DNA of 49,782 nt from a virus, in the IMG/VR virus record IMGVR_UViG_3300037193_002459, positions 1 through 49,782 of that record. The stretch is one strand, 5' to 3'. Within the stretch, counting starts at the first letter, position 1; the number at the start of each line of letters is the position of its first letter. Made by a program: the position numbers and the translations under genes. Below, one piece after another: positions 8,613-15,866 of this stretch. The notes under the pieces were generated by a model. It made no database searches, was not told the DNA's origin, and saw nothing but the letters and a program-made list of their open reading frames with translations.

Positions 8613-9275
8613 GTGAAGAAGACCGTGCTGGCGCTCGGCGCTGCCCTCGTGCTGTCCGTCGTGACAGCCCCGGCCGCGCTGGCGCAGGACACCAGCCCAT
8701 CGTGCGACGAAGCCAAGAAGGTCGTCGTCGACCTCCAGGCCGACATCGACGACACCGCCGCGAAGGAACACGTCAAGGAACTGGCCGACCTCGCGGCAGC
8801 CAAGGACGCCCGCGGGGCGGCCAAGGCCGAGGTCGAACGCCTCGAACGCCTGATCAAGGAGGCGACGGACCCGGTCGAGATCGACCGCCTCAACGGCCTC
8901 CTCGCGCCCGCCAAGGACGCCCTCGTCGCGCGCAGGACCGACGTCGACAAGGCCCAGGAGCGGCTCGACCGCGAGTCGGACAGGCTCGTCGGCCTGCGCA
9001 CCCGACTGACCGCGGCCATCACCGAGCGGGACCGCGTGTGCGGTGGTGTCACGACCACACCCACCACGCCGCCCGCGGACAACGACGTCGACTGCGGCGA
9101 GGTCACCGACACCGAGGCCCAGCGCATCCTCGACGCCGACAAGTCCGACCCCAACCGGCTCGACGTCGACGGCGACGGCATCGCCTGCGAGGACGAGTTC
9201 ACCCTCAACCCGCCCACCAACGACGTCGTGGTGACCCCGAGCGGTGGCGTGGCCACTGGCGGCGGCCCGGCGTGA
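8613..9275 (+). CDS. Secreted coiled-coil protein with Excalibur domain
   Basis: 220 aa; the GTG start after AAGGGGAGACC gives a classic signal peptide (KKTVLALGAALVLSVVTAPA) with likely cleavage after ALA. The mature protein starts with a long Ala/Glu/Lys-rich coiled coil (about residues 35-135). A Thr/Pro linker leads to an Excalibur-type calcium-binding motif: DC near residue 150, then LDVDGDGIACED near residue 190. Excalibur domains are known in bacterial surface proteins. The tail has no LPxTG, hydrophobic segment or basic end, so it is not an obvious sortase substrate. The stop overlaps the sortase start (GTGA). Confidence 0.75.
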   Translation: MKKTVLALGAALVLSVVTAPAALAQDTSPSCDEAKKVVVDLQADIDDTAAKEHVKELADLAAAKDARGAAKAEVERLERLIKEATDPVEIDRLNGLLAPAKDALVARRTDVDKAQERLDRESDRLVGLRTRLTAAITERDRVCGGVTTTPTTPPADNDVDCGEVTDTEAQRILDADKSDPNRLDVDGDGIACEDEFTLNPPTNDVVVTPSGGVATGGGPA

Positions 9276-9889
9276 GACTGCTCGCCCTCGTGCTCGGCGC
9301 CGCACTCCTCGCGGGGTGCGGTACCGAGTTCGTCGCCGACCCGCCGCGCGAGCCACGGCCCACCGTGCTCGAGCCGCAGCGGGCCGTCCCCGTCGCCGAC
9401 CCCACTGGGATCTCCATCCCGGTGATCGGCGTCGACACCGACGAGCTGACAGCGTTGGGCTTGCTCGACGGCGGCGAGCTTGATACTCCGCCACTGGACC
9501 GTCCCGGGCTGGCTGGCTGGTACGCGGGCCGCGACCCCGCGTTCCCCGGTGACGAGTGGCAGCCCGGCGAGGACGGGCCGGCCATCATCGTCGGCCACGT
9601 CGACGGGTACGGCCCCGATGGGCGCAAGGGCTACCCGGGCGTGTTCGCCCGGCTGTCCGAGCTGAAGCCGGGCGCCGAGGTCGTCGTGAAGCGCGACCAG
9701 GGGCAGGCGCCGGTCACGTTCGTGGTGAGCGGCGTCGACCGGTACCCGAAGACGGCGCTGCCGTGGGATCAGATCATGGCGCCGACCTCCGGCCCGACGC
9801 TCCGGCTGATCACGTGCGGCGGCGACTTCGACCGCGGGACCGGGCACTACGTCGACAACTGGGTCGTCTGGGCGGAGCTGGCGCCGTGA
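9272..9889 (+). CDS. Class F-like sortase lipoprotein
   Basis: 205 aa. The N-terminus is a lipoprotein signal (LLALVLGAALLAGC, lipid Cys16), so the enzyme should be tethered outside the membrane. The sortase domain (about residues 45-203) shows the catalytic His109 in IIVGHVDGYG and Cys182 in LRLITCGG. The usual Arg in the following (H)Y(R)DN motif appears to be Val194 (GHYVDN), leaving Arg188 as the nearest candidate. Sortases are Cys transpeptidases that link proteins to the cell wall. Translational coupling to the Excalibur protein and to the lysis genes suggests late-stage or lysogenic envelope modification; the substrate is not evident in this genome. Confidence 0.85.
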   Translation: MRLLALVLGAALLAGCGTEFVADPPREPRPTVLEPQRAVPVADPTGISIPVIGVDTDELTALGLLDGGELDTPPLDRPGLAGWYAGRDPAFPGDEWQPGEDGPAIIVGHVDGYGPDGRKGYPGVFARLSELKPGAEVVVKRDQGQAPVTFVVSGVDRYPKTALPWDQIMAPTSGPTLRLITCGGDFDRGTGHYVDNWVVWAELAP

Positions 9890-10032
9890 CGTGCGCGTCC
9901 TGCGGCCACATGCGATCCGCCCACGAGCACTACCAGTCGACCTCCGCGCCGGGCGCGTGCGCGATCTGCTGGTGCCCGAAGTTCGCCACACCGATCTGGC
10001 AGCTGGTCTGGGACTGGGTCCGAGGGAGGTGA
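9886..10032 (+). CDS. 48-aa Cys-rich zinc-binding protein
   Basis: GTG overlaps the sortase stop (GTGA). The sequence has CASCGHMRSAHEHY followed by CAICWCPKF, giving two Cys pairs and several His residues that suggest a zinc knuckle, then an aromatic C-terminus (IWQLVWDWVRGR) that could lie on the membrane. Similar small C-x2-C-GH proteins are common in actinobacterial accessory DNA. No specific function is assigned. Confidence 0.6.
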   Translation: MTCASCGHMRSAHEHYQSTSAPGACAICWCPKFATPIWQLVWDWVRGR

Positions 10033-10277
10033 GTTCGATCGGCGACTGGTATCTCGACGAGACCGACGAGTGGCAGTACGACCGCGACGCGCCGAGCCCC
10101 GGGGCCAACCCGCCCGTGACGCCCGCGGTCGCGCCGCCGCGCGAACAGGACGACCTGTCCGAGTACGACCGCAACCCCGACCTCGAGATCGTGCCCACCC
10201 AGAAGCTGGGGCCGCTCGACGAGGTGTTGGTGCAGCCGCCGCAGGATCCCACCTGGCGTCCGGACGGTGCGGCGTGA
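10029..10277 (+). CDS. 82-aa acidic protein of lysis operon
   Basis: GTG preceded by an excellent GAGGGAGG, overlapping both the upstream stop and, at its end, the endolysin start (GTGA). The protein is acidic, Pro-rich and probably disordered (DDLSEYDRNPDLEIV), with no membrane segment or motif. Tight coupling on both sides suggests expression in step with the endolysin; a role in lysis control is only inference. Confidence 0.6.
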   Translation: MSSIGDWYLDETDEWQYDRDAPSPGANPPVTPAVAPPREQDDLSEYDRNPDLEIVPTQKLGPLDEVLVQPPQDPTWRPDGAA

Positions 10278-11062
10278 CCGCGGCCCGCGTCCTCGACGTC
10301 GCCCGCCGGGAGCTCGGTGTTGCCGAGTCGCCGGCCGGGTCGAACCGGCAGCCCTACGGCAAGGCGTACGGCTGGGACGGGGTCGCCTGGTGCGCCCAGT
10401 GGGCGTGGTGGGTGCTCACGGAGGCCGGCTGCGCCGCGCTGGTCCCGAAGACCGCCAGCACCGTCGTGATGCGGGATTGGTACCGGCAACGCGGCCAGTG
10501 GCACACCAGCAACCCGAAGCCCGGCGACCTGGTGTTCTTCCGCTTCCCGGGCAACAACAACCCGGTGAATCACGTCGGCCTGGTCGAGGTGGTCGAGCCC
10601 GGCGGCACGCTGATCACGATCGAGGGCAACACCGCCGGGACGAACGCGGGGGACCAGCGCAACGGCGGCATGGTCGCCCGCAAACGCCGCCTCTCGAACA
10701 TCGTCGGGTTCGCCCGGCCCGCCTACACCCCGCCCGAGGAGGACGACGAGTTGAGCCAGCAGCAGGTCGACCAGATCAACCGGAACATCGGCTTCGCCCG
10801 CGACCAGATCCTCACCCGCCTCGGCGTCACCAACCCGCCGAACGCCCCAGCCAAGCTCTCCCCCGAGCAGCTCGCCGGCATCGACCCGGCCCGCCGCGTC
10901 GACGTCGGCTACGCCCGCGACCAGCTCGTCGCCGAGCTCGCATCGCAGCGGGCGCTGCTCGAGGCCATCGCCGAGAAGGTCGGCATCACCGGGCCGCCTG
11001 GCCTGAACCCCAACCCCGAAGGAGACGCCCGTGACCGAGCCGCAGACGCCCGGCTTCCCTGA
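10274..11062 (+). CDS. CHAP-domain endolysin
   Basis: 262 aa. The CHAP amidase/peptidase domain (about residues 1-145) has the catalytic Cys in VAWCAQWAWW, the His in PVNHVGLVE and the acidic/Asn site in TIEGNT, which is the expected Cys-His-Glu/Asn order. After a Pro/Glu linker the C-terminal half (about 155-255) has two related segments around GFARDQIL and GYARDQLV and is probably a wall- or self-association region. There is no signal peptide, so export would depend on the holin encoded directly downstream. It degrades host peptidoglycan at the end of infection. Confidence 0.88.
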   Translation: MTAARVLDVARRELGVAESPAGSNRQPYGKAYGWDGVAWCAQWAWWVLTEAGCAALVPKTASTVVMRDWYRQRGQWHTSNPKPGDLVFFRFPGNNNPVNHVGLVEVVEPGGTLITIEGNTAGTNAGDQRNGGMVARKRRLSNIVGFARPAYTPPEEDDELSQQQVDQINRNIGFARDQILTRLGVTNPPNAPAKLSPEQLAGIDPARRVDVGYARDQLVAELASQRALLEAIAEKVGITGPPGLNPNPEGDARDRAADARLP

Positions 11063-11312
11063 CCACGCCCGGCCGCCGATGAAGACTGTCGGTTGGTCCC
11101 CGAAGGCGCTGTTCGGTGCGCTCGCCGCCGTCCTCGCGCCGATCGCCCTGGTCGCCGTCGCGGCGGTCGTGGAGACCGTGTCGGCGAACCCGGCCTTGTT
11201 CGATGGGCTGCCTGCCCCGGTGACGTTCGCGATCAACGTGGTGGTGTCGGGTGTGGGTGCGTTGCTCGCGGCCCGGCAGGCCAGCCCTGGTGTTGTTGTC
11301 GAGGACTCCTGA
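11031..11312 (+). CDS. Holin (two membrane helices)
   Basis: 93 aa; GTG after GAAGGAGACGCCC, overlapping the endolysin 3' end by 32 bases. Two hydrophobic helices (ALFGALAAVLAPIALVAVAAVV and VTFAINVVVSGVGALLAA) are separated by a short turn, with a polar N-terminus and a short acidic tail. This is the size and topology of class II holins, and the place beside the CHAP endolysin supports the call. It is the last gene before a strong hairpin terminator. Confidence 0.8.
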   Translation: MTEPQTPGFPDHARPPMKTVGWSPKALFGALAAVLAPIALVAVAAVVETVSANPALFDGLPAPVTFAINVVVSGVGALLAARQASPGVVVEDS

Positions 11313-11333
11313 TTCGCCGCTCCCCGCACAGAC

Positions 11334-11375
11334 GAAGCCCCCCCTCTCGGCCGTTTGGCCGAGAGGGGGGCTTTC
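11334..11375. terminator. Hairpin terminator after lysis genes
   Basis: A long GC-rich inverted repeat: a 5' arm of C-run plus TCTCGGCC, loop GTTT, and the complementary GGCCGAGA plus G-run, followed by CTTTCGTCGTTT. There is one unmatched C in the run. It ends the rightward late operon and separates it from the converging leftward operon. Confidence 0.85.
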
Positions 11376-11603
11376 GTCGTTTCGGCTGGTTGGTCGCTTT
11401 CGCCCGACGCGCCGGGCGTTGCCGCTGCGACTGCGGTTCCGGTGTCGCACGGTGAGTCGCATGGATCGCCGTACCGACCGCCGGCCCTCGTCAGGCCCGC
11501 TCGCCCGGCTCCTTGCGTGGCTGGCCCGGCCGCCGCAGGCAGGCACGTGGCCATTCGAACGCCGCGGCCACCAACATTGAGCTGTCGTAAGAGGCGTTAT
11601 CGG
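11376..11603. other. Intergenic segment between converging operons
   Basis: No gene can be supported with confidence. A 39-codon ATG ORF on the + strand (11461-11580, MDRRTDRRPS start) is possible but has no ribosome site and is Arg/Pro-rich, as random frames are at this GC content. Near 11575-11600 the sequence becomes less GC-rich just beyond the end of the leftward operon. Confidence 0.4.
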
Positions 11604-11780
11604 TCAACCGTGCTCGCGCGGCGAGTAGCCGCGGACGTCGCCGACCAGTCGACGGCGCCACGAGCGCCAGGACACGCGGCACTCCGCGCACCGGATCTCG
11701 TGTAGCAGGGCGCGTGCCCACCGCCGAGGCCAGCGGCGGCGGGCCGGGATGAGGCCGAGCAGAGGTCCGGGAGCGTGCAT
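11604..11780 (-). CDS. 58-aa basic Cys-x2-Cys protein
   Basis: ATG overlaps the upstream gene's stop (ATGA), which is the main support. The protein is strongly basic with many Trp and Arg, and a single CAEC motif (HEIRCAECRVSWRSW). It could bind nucleic acid or the membrane. It is the last gene of the leftward operon and ends before the converging lysis terminator. The family was not recognised. Confidence 0.55.
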   Translation of the reverse strand: MHAPGPLLGLIPARRRWPRRWARALLHEIRCAECRVSWRSWRRRLVGDVRGYSPREHG

Positions 11781-11962
11781 CACAGCCGCGCACCGCCCCG
11801 CGACCACGCGCGCTGGATGGCGCCGTGCAGCGTCGCTACCTGGTCGCCGAACTCGCGCAGCTCTCGGCGGCTCATCCCGTCGAGAAGGTCTTGCATGCGT
11901 TCCGGGTTCTCGTTCATGACGGCCAGCAGTGCCTCCGTCTCGACGTAGGGCGTTTCGCTCAC
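11780..11962 (-). CDS. 60-aa hypothetical protein
   Basis: GTG start with a strong GAGGAGGAG upstream. Mostly alpha-helical and acidic (ETEALLAVMNENPERMQDLL). It is coupled by ATGA to the 58-aa basic protein, so the two may form an acidic/basic pair, as in small toxin-antitoxin or transfer-accessory pairs; this is inference only. Confidence 0.6.
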   Translation of the reverse strand: MSETPYVETEALLAVMNENPERMQDLLDGMSRRELREFGDQVATLHGAIQRAWSRGGARL

Positions 11963-12030
11963 GCTCTCCTCCTCGGTTGTCTGATGAGTGCTCCCAACGA
12001 AACTGGCATTTTGGTGGCTGCAGCCGGGGC

Positions 12031-12345
12031 CTACCTGAACAGCCAGGCGAAGAAGCTGTCCTCGCGCCTGTCGTCCGGCCCACCCACCTCGACCTGGTAG
12101 TCGACGTCGATCTTCCGGCCCTGGGCGGCCGCGGCGGCGATGCGGTGGTTGCCCTGCCAGGCGACGAGCTTCCCCCCGTGACCACGCCCGACAGAGGGCC
12201 GGCCGCCGTTGCTGGCCAGGAAGCCGCGGTCGTATGTCCCGTTCGGGTGCCGCTTGTAGTACTCGACGGCGTCGGCGTCGTGGAGCACGGTGTGGACGTC
12301 GCGGGCGTCGATCCGGCGCCGCTCGGTCCGGTACTTCTTCCCCAT
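12031..12345 (-). CDS. ParB/Srx-like domain protein
   Basis: 104 aa. The core LVAWQGNHRIAAAAAQGRKI matches the ParB/sulfiredoxin-fold signature (x-GNHR-x2-AA), known in ParB N-terminal CTPase domains and in small phage or plasmid ParB-like nucleases. The N-terminus is basic (GKKYRTERRR) and there is no HTH domain, so it is not a full ParB partition protein. The gene lies just downstream of the TTCCCTG repeat array and the FtsK-like translocase, so DNA-site recognition or processing linked to transfer is possible. Confidence 0.65.
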   Translation of the reverse strand: MGKKYRTERRRIDARDVHTVLHDADAVEYYKRHPNGTYDRGFLASNGGRPSVGRGHGGKLVAWQGNHRIAAAAAQGRKIDVDYQVEVGGPDDRREDSFFAWLFR

Positions 12346-12365
12346 GGCAGACCTTCCCCCTCCGC

Positions 12366-12461
12366 TTCCCTGTAGGGAACTTTCCCTGGCCGCTTCCCTG
12401 CGTGCTCCCCTGCGATGACCTGCAAAGACAACCTCAGGGAAGATCGCTACCCGTTTCCCTG
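12366..12461. repeat. TTCCCTG repeat array at 3' end of ftsK-like gene
   Basis: Perfect TTCCCTG copies start at 12366, 12382, 12394 and 12455, a variant TCCCCTG starts at 12406, and inverted copies are seen at 12374 (AGGGAA) and 12435 (CAGGGAA). Copies from 12382 to 12406 are spaced exactly 12 bp apart. The array covers the last codons of the FtsK-like gene and the leader of the ParB-like gene. The same heptamer flanks the repressor genes at 25871-25971. It could be a clt/TRS-type recognition site for the translocase or a repressor operator. Confidence 0.7.
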
Positions 12462-14605
12462 AGCCTGCGCTGCAGGGCCTCCTCGACGTCCTTCAGGCGG
12501 ACCACGCTCTGCCCGTCGCTCTTCCCGACGTCCACACCCTCGACGACGAGCGCAGCCTTCAAATCCTGGAAACCCCACGAGGTGTAGGTCTCCTCGTCCA
12601 GCTCGATGAGCCGGCCGAGCATCACCGCCGTCCGCACGTTCCGCTCCTCCCGCAGCGCGGCATGGATGTTCAGCAGGTGGTCCACCTCAGTGGGCTGCGC
12701 GCCGACAACGCTCAGGTGTCGGCGCCGCTTCCGACGCTCCTTCGCCCGCTCCGCAACACGGGTGGCGTCCTCACCGTCGACGAAGTGCGTCCGCACCGTC
12801 ACCGACGCCTGCCCCGGCGCCAGCGGCACACCATCGCCGGTCACGACCAGCGTGCCCTTGTCCAGACCAGCGCGGAGCAGGTGCGGCGCGGCACCCCCGT
12901 CGACGGCCTTGTCACCGAGCGCCATCCGGGACTGCTCCTCCGTGCCGAGGGCGAGGCTGGCGCGGATGTGCGCGCCCTCCCGGACCAGCTTCGGCAGGTT
13001 CTGGTTCGTCGGGTCCTGCGTGCCCTGCCACAGGATCACGTTCACCGCCCGCCCCTGGTTGTGCAGCTTCCGCGCCGCCAGGAAGTACCGGGAGGTGGCC
13101 TTCTGCCCGCCGTACGGGCGCTTGTGCTCGTCGACAGCCGGGCACATGAACGCGACCTGCGCCTCGTCGACGATCAGTTTGATCGGGTGGAACCCGGAAC
13201 CCGGCTTACGCGCGAGCTCGCGGGTCACGCCGTTCGGGTACTTCTTCTTGTCCAGCGCAGCCATGCGCCGCTCCATCTCCCGCACGCCCTCCTCGAGCAT
13301 CTCGGTGGCGGCGATGACGTGCTCGTCGGTCGGGCCCTCGATCAACACGGTGGCGAGGCCCTCGAACATCGACCAGTCACCGATGCCCTTGAGGTCAGCG
13401 ATGCGGAACTCGACGGAGGTGTCGAGCGCAACCCACAGCGCGAGGGCCCGCACCGCGGCCGTCTTGCCCTGGTTGGACAGGCCGGTCACGAGGAGGTGGC
13501 GCTGCTTGAGCGGCAGCGCGACGGCGTCACCGCGCAAATCCTCGCCCCACGGCGCGGCACCTGTGTACAGGTCGGCGGTCACGTCCTGGTCGATGACCAG
13601 CGGCGACGGGCCGATCGGGTCGTCGAGGGCACCGGAGTCGGCGATCCACAGCCGCACGGTGCGCGCCGCGACGACGCTGATGAACAGCTCGTACTCGTGG
13701 CGGTCGAGGTTCTCGGCGAGCTTGCGGCGCCGCTTCTGGATCTCGTCGGTGGACACCCCGGACGGGAGCACGATGTCGACCTCCACGCCGCGGCCCGCGA
13801 TCCGGATGGGGCTGAGCATGGCCGCGCCGGAATCACCCATCTCCTTGATGGCGCTCCGCAGTGTGGAGATGCCGAGGTCACGCAGCGCGGTGACAACCTT
13901 CGACGGGGTGATGGGCTCGTCGGCGGCGCGGGCCCGCTCCAGCGGGGTCAGCAGCCACACCGGCGGGTTCCCGACCCGCTTGCCCTCCCGGAACGCCAGC
14001 AGCAGCACCAGCGGCCCGACACCGGCCACGACCAGCGTGGCGGCCACCTTCGCCGCGGTGAACAGAACATGCAGCGCAACACCGACGCCGAACCACCAAT
14101 CCGTCCAGGTCAGACCGCCAGGGGAAGCCCACACGGTGATCCCTGCGATGAGGATGAGCAGCCACAACGCGGCGACGGCGATACCGGTGGCGGCGAGAAC
14201 GCCGAGCACCATCCGGGGCAGCTCAAGAAGCCGTTGCACGCGGGCGTCCTTGGCCTTCTCCAGCCGTTCTGTCCAGTCGGCGAGGGCTTCACGGTCGCCG
14301 GCGATGCGGGCGAGCCGGATCTGTTCGCGCAGGTGGCCGTGGGTGATGGCGGCGCCGGTTCGTCGTGCCCAGCTGACGCCGCCTTGCCCGGCCACCCATG
14401 CACCCCGCGCTGTGCCGCGGAGCACGGCACCGCCGGTGGTGGCGACCGGCCCGGCGCGGCGGACCACCTCAACCGTGCCGCGGAGGATCCGCCTGTCCAG
14501 GGGCCGCTGCGCGTCGTCGACGAGCTCGGCGTCGAACACCATGCGCTCGGCGGTGGTGTCCGCCCGCACCTCGAGGTCGGTGCTCGGCATGTGCTGCTCG
14601 CTCAT
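12434..14605 (-). CDS. FtsK/SpoIIIE (TraB-like) DNA translocase
   Basis: 723 aa. An N-terminal coiled region is followed by two or three membrane helices (about residues 132-162 and 170-206). The motor domain has Walker A GLSNQGKT (375-382) and Walker B LIVDEAQ (477-483), then the FtsK-type segment QGTQDPTNQNLP. A winged-helix-like C-terminal region (about 640-715) may read DNA sites, as the gamma domain does in FtsK and TraB. In Streptomyces plasmids and AICEs such proteins (TraB, TraSA) are hexameric pumps that move double-stranded DNA between mycelia. The surrounding small membrane genes and DUF2637 fit that setting. A chromosome-segregation or packaging role is less likely, because a terminase is present. 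Confidence 0.85.
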   Translation of the reverse strand: MSEQHMPSTDLEVRADTTAERMVFDAELVDDAQRPLDRRILRGTVEVVRRAGPVATTGGAVLRGTARGAWVAGQGGVSWARRTGAAITHGHLREQIRLARIAGDREALADWTERLEKAKDARVQRLLELPRMVLGVLAATGIAVAALWLLILIAGITVWASPGGLTWTDWWFGVGVALHVLFTAAKVAATLVVAGVGPLVLLLAFREGKRVGNPPVWLLTPLERARAADEPITPSKVVTALRDLGISTLRSAIKEMGDSGAAMLSPIRIAGRGVEVDIVLPSGVSTDEIQKRRRKLAENLDRHEYELFISVVAARTVRLWIADSGALDDPIGPSPLVIDQDVTADLYTGAAPWGEDLRGDAVALPLKQRHLLVTGLSNQGKTAAVRALALWVALDTSVEFRIADLKGIGDWSMFEGLATVLIEGPTDEHVIAATEMLEEGVREMERRMAALDKKKYPNGVTRELARKPGSGFHPIKLIVDEAQVAFMCPAVDEHKRPYGGQKATSRYFLAARKLHNQGRAVNVILWQGTQDPTNQNLPKLVREGAHIRASLALGTEEQSRMALGDKAVDGGAAPHLLRAGLDKGTLVVTGDGVPLAPGQASVTVRTHFVDGEDATRVAERAKERRKRRRHLSVVGAQPTEVDHLLNIHAALREERNVRTAVMLGRLIELDEETYTSWGFQDLKAALVVEGVDVGKSDGQSVVRLKDVEEALQRRLRETGSDLP

Positions 14606-14608
14606 CAG

Positions 14609-14779
14609 CTACCGCCTCCGCTTCTTCTTGCGTCGTGCCGGGGTGAGCACGAGCACCAGCCGGCCCTTCTTGTCCTTGGTCAGCAGGCCGCTGACCAGCG
14701 TCTTCGTTGGTTTCGTCAGTGCGGCGACGACGATGACGGCGATCACGGACGCCAGGGTGAGCGCCGGGACGGTGTCCAT
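14609..14779 (-). CDS. 56-aa membrane protein with basic tail (Spd-like)
   Basis: ATG overlaps the upstream stop (TGATG). One hydrophobic helix (LASVIAVIVVAAL) is followed by a strongly basic C-terminus (ARRKKKRRR). Small membrane proteins of this kind next to tra genes in actinomycete plasmids are known as Spd (plasmid spread) proteins; the assignment here rests on size, topology and position immediately upstream of the translocase gene. Confidence 0.6.
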   Translation of the reverse strand: MDTVPALTLASVIAVIVVAALTKPTKTLVSGLLTKDKKGRLVLVLTPARRKKKRRR

Positions 14780-15063
14780 CACGCCGCCTGCCGTTCCGGT
14801 GCGAGTGCTTCACGTGCCCGCCACGCGGCGAGCGTCGGCACGTCCGCCGGCCGGATCACCGCGACAGCAGCTGGGCGGGGCCGGGTGAGCTGGGCGGTGA
14901 TCGGGCGGATGAGGCGGGCGGTGGCGGGCGGGTCGGCCAGTAGCAGCCCTGCGATGAGGATGGCGAGGGGTAGCTGGGAGAGCAGGAAGGCGGGCGGGAT
15001 GGGGGTGAGCCACACCCATCCCGCCCATGCCGCGATGGCCGCGATGGGCAGCTGGGCGGTCAT
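14779..15063 (-). CDS. 94-aa membrane protein (Spd-like)
   Basis: ATG overlaps the DUF2637 gene stop (ATGA), which fixes the start; a longer in-frame reading has no such support. Two hydrophobic segments (LPIAAIAAWAGWVWL and LPLAILIAGLLLA) are followed by a basic, Pro/Ala-rich cytoplasmic tail. It is in the transfer operon between the DUF2637 protein and a second small membrane protein, and probably works at the membrane with the translocase. Confidence 0.6.
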   Translation of the reverse strand: MTAQLPIAAIAAWAGWVWLTPIPPAFLLSQLPLAILIAGLLLADPPATARLIRPITAQLTRPRPAAVAVIRPADVPTLAAWRAREALAPERQAA

Positions 15064-15866
15064 CGGACAGCTCCTGCCGCCCGCTCGCCGCCCGGCTCCG
15101 CCTGCTCGTCCACCCGCGGCATCCATCCGATCAACGTCAGGAGCCGCGACGCGCGAGGCGAGCCGATGCCGTACATCTCCTTGACCTCGTCGCGGGCGTA
15201 CCGCCGCCCGTGGGCGGCTTCGAGCGCCCGCAGGTCATCGATGACGGCGCCGTCCCGGGCGACATCAACGGCCGCCCGCCGGTTCGGCAGGCCGCCCGCC
15301 GTCACCGGCGCGTCGCCCGCCAGGCGGACACCCGCCGCCCGCTCCGCCTCAGAGGCCGCGTACAGCTCTGCGGCCTCCTCGTCGAGGGTGTCGGTGCGGG
15401 GCCCGTCGGTGGGCTGGGCGGCGCGGTTCCGGCCGTCGGGCGGCGGCGTTCCGCCCGGGCGGCCAGCGAGCACAGCAAGGTGCACGATCACGCCGATCAC
15501 GACCGCCGGGGCAGCCGACACGATCAGCGCGTCGACGCGCCAGGCGCCCACGAGCGCGCCGTGGTAGGCGTTCCCGAGGATCGTCGCGACGATCGCCCCC
15601 CACGCCGCCCGGCGGGCGTAGGTCACCGCCTCGTCGGGTGCCACGCCCCGCAGCCACACCCGCGTCGCGACGAGCGCAAGGACATCGACGGTGATGGGGA
15701 GCCCCCAGGCGACATGGATGTGCTCGCTGGTCCAGGGAATCGGGATGGTTGAGGTGACCCCGACGCGGCGGGCGAGGTCGGACAGGGCGGTGAAGCTCCA
15801 CACGATCGCGGTGGTGCCGACGATCGCGAGCCCTCCCCACGCGACGCGGTCGCGCTGGCCGTTCAT
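15060..15866 (-). CDS. DUF2637 membrane protein
   Basis: 268 aa. Four likely membrane helices fill the first ~135 residues, including the DUF2637-type segment HVAWGLPITVDVLALVATRV with an Asp in the membrane. The C-terminal ~130 residues are soluble and end in a helix-turn-helix-like segment (EVKEMYGIGSPRASRLLTLI). DUF2637 proteins are frequent in AICEs and plasmids of Streptomyces and relatives, next to FtsK/Tra and Rep genes, which is the strongest hint that this block is transfer-derived. Biochemical function is unknown. Confidence 0.8.
   Translation of the reverse strand: MNGQRDRVAWGGLAIVGTTAIVWSFTALSDLARRVGVTSTIPIPWTSEHIHVAWGLPITVDVLALVATRVWLRGVAPDEAVTYARRAAWGAIVATILGNAYHGALVGAWRVDALIVSAAPAVVIGVIVHLAVLAGRPGGTPPPDGRNRAAQPTDGPRTDTLDEEAAELYAASEAERAAGVRLAGDAPVTAGGLPNRRAAVDVARDGAVIDDLRALEAAHGRRYARDEVKEMYGIGSPRASRLLTLIGWMPRVDEQAEPGGERAAGAVR

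Noticed and set aside
7766-11554. Very long minus-strand open frame (1262 codons) opposite the lysis genes
   Set aside because: Antisense shadow in GC-rich DNA: the + strand carries well-formed overlapping genes with clear motifs (sortase, CHAP), and the minus frame is Arg/Ala/Gly-rich without domains.
11461-11580. 39-codon + strand ORF after the lysis terminator
   Set aside because: No ribosome site, Arg/Pro-rich and beyond a strong terminator, so not supported as a gene.
12606-15184. Long plus-strand open frames opposite the FtsK-like gene
   Set aside because: The minus strand has Walker motifs and coupled neighbours; the plus frames are low-complexity mirror products.
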